Part shown: positions 56,075 through 64,000 of the stretch, piece by piece
Position numbering within the stretch: position 1 is the stretch's first letter
How the letters are laid out: every line of letters begins with the position of its first letter
Assembly (NCBI GenBank): GCA_002900995.3
Contig: CM035315.1
Location: 1,349,967-1,413,966, forward strand
From: Ganoderma boninense
Lineage: Eukaryota > Basidiomycota > Agaricomycetes > Polyporales > Polyporaceae
Reading direction: 5' to 3'
Length of the DNA stretch: 64,000 nucleotides
Notes under the pieces: generated by a model
What the model saw: only the letters and a program-made list of their open reading frames with translations
Told to the model about the DNA's origin: nothing
The model's database searches: none
Program-made: the position numbers and the translations under genes

Positions 56075-57245
56075 TCACGGTCCGATGAGGCTCGACAGAC
56101 GACGGATATGAACCAGCCCTTCAAAATCCCCATATACCAAGAATTCACTGTCCGGTGAGAACGCTACACGCATAACGTTCGCTCTGTGCTCAGAGAACAC
56201 CGCCGTTTTCGAGCCGTCGCCCACTCTCCACAGGTAGACTGCAGATCCCTCCGCACTCAACCCGGCGGCGGCAACGTGCACCCCATCCGGAGAAAAGCGC
56301 GTTTGGTATATTTCTATGGGTTCGTCTGCGGCAGGGAACGACGCAATTTCTTCTCCGCTGTCCGCGTCCCAGATCTTCCGCGTCCCGTCGTACGAAGCGG
56401 AGAGCACCGACGCGCCGTCGGGGGAGAACGACACGCCCACCGCCAGGCGCGTATGTCCCTCAGCACGGCTAGCGCGGCGCCAGTCGCGACGTCCCAGATC
56501 CGAACGGCACAGTCCTCGCGCCGATCGTCGTACGTCCCATGGGCAGTCGCGAGTCGGCTGCTGTCGGGGTCGAATGCGAAAGCATGGACAGGCACGCTCG
56601 TGCTGCTTGGATGCGAAGGCAGCCAATGGGACGTTGGTCGTCCGCCGTTCGCAGTCACGGTGAAGGGGGTCCACATTGTACACCCAGTGGCATAACTTGA
56701 CGGGTGGTCTTCAGGCGCCCGTGATGCCCACACAAGATGGCGCGAGTCCGGAGAGAACTGCAAGTCGCGAGAGTTGGATGTGGCCTGAGGACGGGGGAGC
56801 TCCGAGCCGCAGTGCTCGAGTCTCTGGGCATCCCATATGGAGGCTGTCCCATCCGCGGACACCGACGCGATGAACGCACCGTCCGGGGACCAGGCACAGG
56901 TGACGATAGTCGAACTTGCTATGATCCCCTCGCCGGCGGAGGCAACAGCTCTGCGGGAACCATCGCCGATGTCACACAAAGTGAGTGGGCTTCCCTCTTC
57001 GCCACCCACGGATACGAGGTGTCTGCCGTCTGGAGACATTGCTAGAGAGAGAACAGGTCCCGTGTGCGCCAACCATTCCTGCACGATGGTATTGCGCTCT
57101 GTGTCCCAGACAATGATGGTCCCGTCCTGGCTGGCAGTCACTATTAGTTTGCTGTCGCGAGAAGCAACTATGCACCCGACAGGAGCTTCGTGTCCAGGCT
57201 GGCATGGAGGCTGTGTTTCAGATCGACCAGAGAGCTCGTGGTTCG
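56075..57245 (-). CDS. WD40 beta-propeller domain (possible C-terminal part of F-box gene)
   Basis: At least six WD40 repeats: VTASQDGTIIVWDTERN, MSPDGRHLVSVGGEEGSPLT, WSPDGAFIASVSADGTASIW, a diverged one, CAVRIWDVATGAALAVL, FSPDGASVLSASYDGTRKIW, and FSPDSEFLVYGDFEGLVHIR at the end. Such propellers bind proteins and are not enzymes. At 56459-56461 one C seems missing (minus: CTGAGG should be CTGGAGG) so that EGHTRLAVGVSF continues in frame. No own start codon or promoter is visible; the frame runs on without a stop from the F-box gene upstream, so both may be one gene. An alternative frame at 57168-57250 (EGDERTTSSLVDLKHSLH) resembles the N-terminus of related basidiomycete WD40 genes, so two separate genes with errors at the join are also possible. 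Confidence 0.7.
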
Positions 57246-58518
57246 CTCGTCGCCCTCGCGTGAAGGTGAACCGTCCCCGCCCATCCAACCTCTGGAACGC
57301 GCTTTTAATGACCGGAGACCAGAAATCGACTCTCCCTGGCCTCCGAATGGCGGTGGGCTCGTGGCACAGGATCTGACAAGAAGGGAACGTGAGGAGAACC
57401 TCTTCCAACGCTTGGCACGCCTCCAAGGGCCCGGCGCCCGAGGACAAGCAGCACCCGAGACTCGCAACGCTCTCCGGGCTGAATTCGACCCGCACGTCTT
57501 GAACATTGGCCACGCGGACGGCCTTGAAGATGCTTGTCGCGAACTGAATTTCTTGCAATATTGCTCGAGTGCTGTGTTCCGACCACTGAATGCCCGACCA
57601 TGGGATTGCGATCGTCAGCGACGAAAGGCACGAAAGTCGGATCAGGAGCCTTTCGAACCGTTCTTGTGAAGGAATTAGGACACAGAGTCACAGTTCGGAG
57701 GCATCTGGACATCTACCTTCAAAGTTGGAGTACCGAGATTCATCCAAGGTTAGGAAAAGATGGTTCAGTGTGGCGTTGCTGGAATGTAGCAGGTACTCGA
57801 CGGCACGGATGTCTGCCCTTCCGCCGCCTGTGAAGTCCTGCATGGTGTGTGTTATTATAGCGACCGATTAGCCTAAGAAATGCATGCGCACATGCAGATG
57901 TTTGAGTCGGAGTGGTTTCACGCGTGCGGTCATCTCCAGACCGGCAGGCGCCGGAGGCAATAGTTCTGGCCTTTTATGTCTCCGAAACCAAACGTCGGAG
58001 AGTTTTACACCCTCCAATCCTGTAAATGCTGAGACAAGTCCAATGAAGTCGAATATGTCCTGGAAGGGAATGTGTACCAGCTCCAGGTTCCGGATACGAC
58101 CGCCGTATTTCTGATAGCATGATAGGGTGGAACGATGGAGCGACAGCGAAGCCTCCGCACTGTCGGGGTCGAACACCGGTGCGTCCTTCATTTCCATTTT
58201 CAATATATGCAGGTTCGGAAGCTCGGAGAGGAGATGCACGGGAACAATATCGAGCACCCGCAGGTTGGGGATGCTGTTGTCGGTGGGCACCAAAAAAGAA
58301 AGGGAGAGGCTCTGCACGAGAGGGCGAACCCACGGGCAGAAGTAAAGGAGGTTGCGGGAGGACTCCATCCGACGCACCGTCCGGATTGGTATGTCGCTAA
58401 ACAGGTGATAGCGAGCCCGGGGCAAGAACGCGCGGCAGGTGAGTGAGAGTTGACCGAGAGCGCAAGGGTCGTCGCTGGCCTGGTCGATAACGGCTTCGAA
58501 GACCTCTAGCGGTAACAT
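57240..58518 (-). CDS. F-box/LRR-like protein
   Basis: Exons 57892-58518, 57717-57837 and 57662 down to about 57240, with in-phase junctions LKHLH/DFTGGGR and SNFE/ERFERLL. The start MLPLEVFEAVIDQASDD then LGQLSLTCRAFLPRARYHLF is the F-box; the rest is LRR-like (LRVLDIVPVHLLSELPNLHI, LVSAFTGLEGVKLSDVWF, LSCLSSLTIAIPWSGIQW), ending with the common IKSAFQRLDGRGRF segment. Presumed SCF ubiquitin-ligase adaptor. A separate F-box gene sits at 928-2329, and such genes are expanded in this group. Unlike that one, this reading frame continues into a WD40 domain. Confidence 0.75.
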
Positions 58519-58923
58519 TGATGGTCAAGGAACTCCAAATTGATGCCCAGGTTGTTATACTTGCATATCCTCGATGCCGGGAGAGTTTCGTGGAGGAAGA
58601 GATTCAGATATTCAGATATACTATAGAGTTCAAACGTCGTGCGGGCGTTCAACCCAGCGAACCACGTTGCGGCACTGCCACTGTGGCATAAATAGAACTC
58701 CCAGCGCAAATGCCGACGGTGACGGTGAACTCGGACAAGCACCCGGGTCCCCAGAACTCGTAGGTTTGTTGTCGTGATATGATGCACGGTTACAAGCAAA
58801 CATGACGACTCGATGTACAGTACCCACTACAACTCCCTACTCAGCTAAGGAATACGGTCAGATACTGTACTACAGTTCCAAGTTCAAGGCCCCATACTAC
58901 TCACGCTGACTGGATTCATCCTC
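58519..58923. other. Intergenic region
   Basis: Upstream of the F-box gene. A 97-codon minus frame (58506-58799) overlaps it but shows no family signature. Confidence 0.4.
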
Positions 58924-59526
58924 TCACTGAGGGTTCGGAATCACGTAGGCAGCGGTCCCCTCATCCACGTAACCCAAGTTCGTGATCGCGTTGTTCCTCT
59001 CCTCCACGTTTGTGGTGTAGAAATGGTCCACAGTGTTCGGGTTATAAGTTCTGTACAGCGACACCGCTCCGCACTGGCCGCTGGGGAACACATAGGCCGC
59101 GATGCCTTCGTACGTGTACCCCAATTTCAATGCCGCGTTGTCGCGCTCGCTCTCCGAGGTCGTGTAGAAGTGGTCCCCTTCGCTCGGGCTCCAGAGGCGG
59201 TAAAGGGGGATTGTGTTCGTGACTTGGCTAGAGAATACCTGTGCGGCGTCACCCTCTGACTGGTATCCATCATTGGTCACGGCATTCTCCATCTCGCTGA
59301 CGGAAATCGTATAGAAATGGTCCGTGGCGCCTGCGCTGTAGGCGCGGAGGAGGGGGACGGTGGTGGAGCCGCACGTTTCCTCTGAGCGGCCCTTTAGTAA
59401 ACCATGAGTATGCGACATCAGGGGAAGAAGAGGACAGCATACCGCAGTGACTGGGATGGCAACAGCGTAGGAACGCCCCTGCAGGTAAAGAGTCGACGCG
59501 ATAGCAAATGCGAGGAAGGACTTCAT
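58924..59526 (-). CDS. Secreted DUF5648 repeat protein
   Basis: Starts MKSFLAFAIASTLYLQGRSY, a signal peptide. A 51-base in-frame intron (GTATGC..CTAAAG, about 59396-59446) likely removes VCCPLLPLMSHTHGLLK, since it has good ends and the rest of the protein fits better without it. The mature part has three repeats of the DUF5648 type, each with an HFYT motif: GATDHFYTISVSEMENAV, EGDHFYTTSESERDNAAL and TVDHFYTTNVEERNNAIT, with Leu-Tyr-Arg strands (PLYRLWSP, SLYRTYNP) between them. This fold is frequent in secreted proteins of wood- and litter-decay fungi; function is not established. About 180 residues after splicing. Confidence 0.88.
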   Translation of the reverse strand: MKSFLAFAIASTLYLQGRSYAVAIPVTAVCCPLLPLMSHTHGLLKGRSEETCGSTTVPLLRAYSAGATDHFYTISVSEMENAVTNDGYQSEGDAAQVFSSQVTNTIPLYRLWSPSEGDHFYTTSESERDNAALKLGYTYEGIAAYVFPSGQCGAVSLYRTYNPNTVDHFYTTNVEERNNAITNLGYVDEGTAAYVIPNPQ

Positions 59527-60570
59527 GATGAGTCTGCGAAGGGCCGTAGATGGACAAGGGGCCTAAAGCACAGCTGTGGTCTCGATTCGCATTTTATACA
59601 AGACGTTCGCGGCGCTCAATGAGAAACGGACAATATTTCAAGAGGCATCAAAGATCGGTACGCCAGACCTGACAGCAAAGCTGACAGTCAAAAGGCATGG
59701 AGAGTTCTTTTCCCTGTGAGATAACACAGGCTGTCAAGGTCGGCGTATGCCAAACGAAGCGTTGTCCACGGACGAGCAGTTCTAGCGGGCTCGTCGGAGA
59801 GTAGTGGCTAAGTCATGCTCGTTCGCAACCTTCAGTGGTAAGAGCTATTCCCTATGTCCTCCGGATGATTCTAGACCATCAATCAGGGTGATGGAAGTCA
59901 GAGAATGACATTCGGAATGGGCGTAACTTACATACCTTCTATTCCTTTTGGCGCTTTTGCCCACTATCTTTGGAGATACCTCGACCCGAGCAGAAGACTC
60001 TTGAAGTTAGGGCGGCCGTACCTATCCCTGTGGCGCCGCATATCAACTTGAAGGGGTCCCAGCTTTCCTGAGCCTAATTGCCTATAGGTACTGATATTCC
60101 TAGCCGGGAAGAGACGTCCCTGTAAAGCGCTTTTGTTGATGCTGTCGTCGGCGGGAGTCTTCGGAGGCTAATGGCCTTGGGCGGGCCCCGAGCTGTCCCA
60201 ACGGAGGGCTTGCCGCTCTAATAGCTTCGCCGTCATCCTCGTTAGTTTTATTCAGACTCTTCGCTCTCGATCCGCTAGATAGAACACTGCGCCAGGATAC
60301 CCCACTCAGCGCGGTTGAGGTCAACGCGCCATAATGGCCCCGCATCGAGTCTCCACGGGCTCATTGAGGGTTCTCGTCTCTAAAGCCCCGTCTTGCAGAC
60401 AGGCATACCTGATTGGCAGATCGAATGCTACAGTAGCAACTTCTCATCTGACCATAGTAGACCGTAGAACATTGGTCCCGCTCTTGCCGTACAGGGTCCT
60501 CTGTCCAGCACGATTAGAATAGGCTGGAATGATGTACAAAACAAGATAGCGGATACCAAACGAAGCACGC
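59527..60570. other. Intergenic region
   Basis: Promoter of the DUF5648 gene and 3' flank of the glycosyltransferase. Frames at 60100-60345 (minus) and 60334-60522 (plus) carry no recognisable family. Confidence 0.4.
59592..59598 (-). promoter_or_regulatory. TATA box of the DUF5648 gene
   Basis: Minus-strand TATAAAA about 70 bases upstream of the start codon at 59526. Confidence 0.55.
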
Positions 60571-62014
60571 CTACGAGGCATCGTCAGAGCCAATCTCCCC
60601 TTCGTATCTCCTCAGCAACAACCTCTCTACCCAGCCTCCCGGAGGATACGGTTTCTCCCACTGGTTGTGCAAGTGCAATGAGAACACCTTTTTCAGCACG
60701 ATGTCCAGCCCTCCTCCTTCCTCTATACCATAACCCATGGTCCACCGCCCATCAGAAGGGTCTGCAGTGAATGGATCGGGCAGGCGATTGTCGAGCCGAC
60801 ATGATCGTGCGTCCGAGAAACAGAACGGGAGGACCTTGAACGGTGGGATCCCGCCCGCAAGCAGACGCCGCCGAAGCTTCAGGTACAGGAGTGCGCCCCA
60901 GTCGGTCGTGCCCTTTCGCGGTGGTGGGGAGTTCGCCATGATGTGGAACGCCTCGCAGAGGTACGGGGAGTGTTTCCGGAAGTGCATCAGTGCCCCGTTC
61001 ATCGGGACGTACTTCTTGTCTGTGTGGCAAAAGAGAGTCAGGATTATGTCCCACAGAGAGATGTGATAATGCGCATATAGCTAGGTGGAGTGTGGTAAGA
61101 GAATGAGGACACGCACCGTAGCAATCCCACTGCGTCACGAACTCATGCTCCAGCAGCGGCGCGAGGTCCCGCGTCAGCAGCGAGTCCATGTCCACCCACA
61201 CGCCCCCGTACGCCCATATCACCAACAACCGCACCAAGTCCCCGTCGATCCACGCCTTCGCGTCGTTCACCTGCAGCAGCGCACTCCTCTCCAGCTCCGT
61301 CCCCCGCGCCAGCTCCGCATAGTCCACCACCCGCAGCGCGAACGCCTCGGGGTGCCTCTTCAGCCACTTCTGCAGGATCGCGTTCCCCGAGAGGTCCCCG
61401 TTCGACCACAGCACGAGCCGCGTCCGCGTCATGTCCTGCGTCGCGAAGAACGACTTGAGCATCCACTCCTGCCGCGCCCCGAACGGCGCCAGGTCCGTCC
61501 GCCAGTACGTGTGGTACTGCACGCGCCGCTCGCCCGGGATCGGGTGCGCGGGGGGCCCGAGGTCGAGTGGGCGGACCGTGCCCGCAAAGTCGTAGCAGTC
61601 CATGCCGAACTGCAGAGTGGTGCCCGCGTGCACCTCCGTGCGCCGTGCGCCGTAGAGCGCGTCGGTGAAGTTGTAGGCGGGGGAGACGGCGCGCGGGCTG
61701 AAGCACCCGCCGAGCGGGGGGACGGTGAGGACCTCCTGCTTGACCCATGCGCGGTTGTAGACCGCGATTTCGATGTGGGGTTCCCAGTACAGAAGTGCGA
61801 CGAAGACCGCAACGACGAGAACGGGGACTGCGACCTTGAGGAATGCAAGGAGTTTATGTGGGCGGAGGAGCTGGCGCACTGTGTAGTCCACCTTACGGGG
61901 CAGGGGCAATCGAAAAGGGCTCCCTGGGCGTGGCGAGCGATGACGAAGAGTTGGACTATCTCTTCCAGAGTATAGCGGTAGGTTCTCTTCGGAGCGGGAC
62001 ATGGCTGCAAACAA
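60571..62014 (-). CDS. Type II membrane glycosyltransferase, family 32-like (DXD)
   Basis: Exons 61117-62014 and 60571-61019, joined so that DCY/DKKYVPMNGALMHF is in frame. A cytoplasmic tail of about 50 residues with RLPLPRKVD is followed by one membrane helix (LLAFLKVAVPVLVVAVFVAL), so it is a Golgi-type enzyme. The catalytic part has LVLWSNGDLSGNAILQKWLK, LLQVNDAKAWIDGDLVRLLV and WAYGGVWVDMDSLLTRDL, where DMD is the DXD metal and sugar-nucleotide site of GT32 (Och1-related) enzymes, then FHIMANSPPPRKGTTDWGAL and a conserved Trp-rich end LHNQWEKPYPPGGWVERLLL. It likely transfers a hexose to glycans or lipids; donor and acceptor are unknown. Start could be 62014 or the ATG 12 bases later (MSRSEENLPLY). 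Confidence 0.85.
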
Positions 62015-63074
62015 CTGCGACTCAGCGGAAATGTCACAGACGACCGAGGACGAGCTTAGTGTAAGCTGTTTCGAGCGTCGTGTTCTTGGCCCAGATGTAG
62101 CAGGTGAAGCAGAGCACGTATGCGGTAGTGTCCAGCGTAGTCTAAGAGGCCGTCAGAGCATGGAGACGGCGTCGTGGTTCGTAGCAGACCATCGCTGTCT
62201 ACGGAGAACCGAGGCTAGCTCCGCGCTGCGCTCAACAAACAAACGCGCCGGCGCTACCATTGTTGACATCGGACCTCACTCCTTCACACGTCGAACAGCA
62301 CTCAAAAAGAAACCAACTGGCGAGACCACACGAGATGCATTCAATTCACAGGAGCAGACCTACAGCTACATGCAACGAGCGAACATAACGGCAAGGGGGA
62401 TCGGCGGGAGATAGTAGTAGGAGAGGAGTAGAGAAAGTAGACGATAACCGTATAATAAAAAGTCGACGACGGCGATGAGGAGACACAGCAGCAAATCGAG
62501 ACAGAGGCAGAGAGCAACGGGTGGAATGTAGGATCCTCGGGCGCAATCGCAGTGGTGGTGTTGACGTAGTGAGGTCGAGGTTGGAGTGGGGTTGGGGGGA
62601 GCCAGCGGAGCGGGGGGTTCATGTTTGCGGAAGACTGCAGCTGTATGTGTATTGAGGGGAGGTGCAAGGCGTACCGCGTGAGCTGGGAGTGGTGTAAGCG
62701 GCTCGAGTTCGAGGCGTATCAAGTGTGCGAGTCCAATGGCGCGAGGGGGTAAAGGCTGTAGTAAAACATGGGGGTCGACGTGATGTTGGCGATGGTGACG
62801 ACGATTGCAAGTCTTGGACGTGGTGAGCGGCGCGATGCGAGTATTTGAGGAGCGAAGTTGATGATATTGTACATGGATCCCTTCTTGTCGTTGCGATGAA
62901 ACTGAGGCTGTCGGAGTCAAATCGAATGCATGAGAGTCGTGTGGTCCAACCGCGTAAAACACATCCCCGTACTCTCCTCCCCACTCCCCTCCACGCTTCC
63001 CCTCCTCCTCCTACATCCCCCTACATCCTCCGACTGCTAACGAGTGTCGTGCGCGTGCGAAGAAAACTAAGACT
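62015..63074. other. 5' flank of glycosyltransferase and 3' region of the helicase gene
   Basis: No gene supported. The frame at 62366-62962 (minus) is compositionally simple (Thr/Ser/His/Pro) and most likely 3' untranslated DNA of the helicase gene. Confidence 0.45.
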
Positions 63075-64000
63075 TCATCGCGCTACGGGGACGCCACGGT
63101 ACCCGTTCGGGTATGGTTGCTGCTGGGGTACGGCACCGCCGTTTACGCGCGGCTGAGGGCCGCTCTGATACACGACCTGTGCAGGCCCTTGTTGCCTCCC
63201 CTGAGGTCCAGGTTGGCCCTGTCGCTGGGCGGGCTGAGGCTGAGGGTGCGGTTGTTGAACGACAGCTTTCCCCTTCTGATCGACATTGTCCTCTGCGGCA
63301 CCTGTGGGCGCAACGTAGAGGCCCTTGTCGATTTGTTGGGGGATGGGCTGGATCTCTGTGCCGAGCTCCTGCTCGATCTTGTAGAGGTTGAAACGATCTT
63401 CGTAGGTGACTAGGTTGATCGCGAGACCAAGGTGGCCGAAACGACCTGAACGGCCGATACGATGGAGGTATGTCTCGGCGTTCTTGGGGAAGTCAAAGTT
63501 GATGACAACGTTGACTGCCTGAATATCGATACCACGGGTTAGGAGGTCTGAGCAGACAAGGTTGCGGCACACCCCGTTCCGGAAATCGTGGAAGACGCGG
63601 TTGCGGTGCGACTGAAGCATCTTGGCATGGGAGTAGAAACAAGAGTAGCCGAGTTCGGTGACTTTCTTCGCGAGGAGCTCGACGCGGTTTGTAGAGTTAC
63701 AGAATATGATAGATTGGTTAATTTGCAACTGCAGGGAGCGTCAGTGTCGCGTAAGGGAGTGTACAAAGCGGCGCCAAGAGGCTGAAACGCACCTTGGAGA
63801 ATAACGTATTCAGACAGTGCACCTTCTGCCGCTCCTCGACATAGGCGTAATATTGAGTCACACCACGGAGAGTAAGCTCTTCCATGAGGTTGATCTCGTA
63901 GGGGGACTTCATGTGCTTCTCCTGCAACGCGGTCGGCACTGTGACATCGGCAAGAAGCGACAAAGACCACGCACCCTGAAATCCTTCACAATGATGGGGA
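63075..64000 (-). CDS. DHH1: DEAD-box RNA helicase DHH1/DDX6, C-terminal part
   Basis: Exons 63975-64000, 63793-63921 and 63075-63728; the 5' part lies beyond the right edge. [20 protein letters not shown] then [20 protein letters not shown] and [20 protein letters not shown] are the hinge and start of RecA domain 2; [37 protein letters not shown] (motif V) and [10 protein letters not shown] (motif VI) follow. The match is to DHH1/DDX6, not eIF4A, by NLMEELTL and QINQSIIF. The tail is Gln/Pro-rich (from 63280 down), as in fungal DHH1. It binds RNA in P-bodies, represses translation and promotes decapping. Confidence 0.95.

Noticed and set aside
61085..61975. 296-codon plus-strand ORF, Arg/His/Pro-rich
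   Set aside because: It is the reverse strand of the glycosyltransferase exon, whose minus-strand protein has clear motifs; GC-rich genes here make long shadow frames.

Overview
The window is nuclear DNA of a filamentous basidiomycete, most likely an Agaricomycete (polypore or white-rot type). It is GC-rich, most of its genes are cut by several introns of about 50-65 bases with consensus GT..AG ends and branch points of the CTGAC type, and it carries families typical of that class: DUF6535 protein, expanded F-box/LRR-like proteins, DUF5648 secreted protein, M35 peptidase, Crh-type GH16, and an Ngaro-type tyrosine-recombinase retrotransposon. Gene models below were built by joining exons by hand; splice sites are inferred and not backed by transcripts.

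Layout. 1-2.9 kb: N-terminal piece of a DUF6535 protein and an F-box protein, both minus. 3.7-9.8 kb: exonuclease 1 (EXO1, plus) with a 1.9-kb first intron full of decayed reading frames. 11.5-13.4 kb: C2H2 zinc-finger regulator (plus). 16.2-18.2 kb: PIG-P of the GPI-GlcNAc transferase (minus). 19.4-21.6 kb: 5-formyltetrahydrofolate cyclo-ligase (plus). 22.5-24.8 kb: RAD51-paralog protein with altered Walker motifs (minus), divergent from an RRM RNA-binding protein (25.4-27.2 kb, plus). 29.7-31.1 kb: aldo-keto reductase pseudogene. 31.3-34.8 kb: two small membrane proteins and a secreted M35 (peptidyl-Lys type) metalloendopeptidase, all minus. 35.5-39.0 kb: Ngaro-type element with split direct repeats. 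41.0-48.8 kb: one very large conserved protein (tentatively UNC80-like, plus). 51.4-53.8 kb: GPI-anchored Crh-type transglycosylase (minus), then tRNA-Gly(GCC). 54.5-55.9 kb: phosphopantothenate-cysteine ligase (plus). 56.1-58.5 kb: F-box domain and WD40 domain in one continuous minus-strand locus. 58.9-59.5 kb: DUF5648 secreted protein. 60.6-62.0 kb: family-32-type glycosyltransferase. 63.1 kb to the right edge: C-terminal part of the DEAD-box helicase DHH1/DDX6.

The genes are ordinary, unlinked housekeeping and lineage-expanded genes; I see no operon-like or biosynthetic cluster. Two DNA-repair genes (EXO1 and the RAD51 paralog) lie about 13 kb apart, and two surface-related genes (PIG-P makes the GPI anchor; the Crh protein carries one) are functionally linked but not adjacent.

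Assembly quality matters here. There is a 100-N gap at 50121-50220, and about 1.75 kb on its left is repeated on its right, each copy ending exactly at the gap: this looks like an unmerged overlap of two contig ends. At least eight genes also need single-base corrections, mostly in C or G runs, to keep a conserved reading frame. Many apparent breaks are therefore probably sequencing errors, not pseudogenes.
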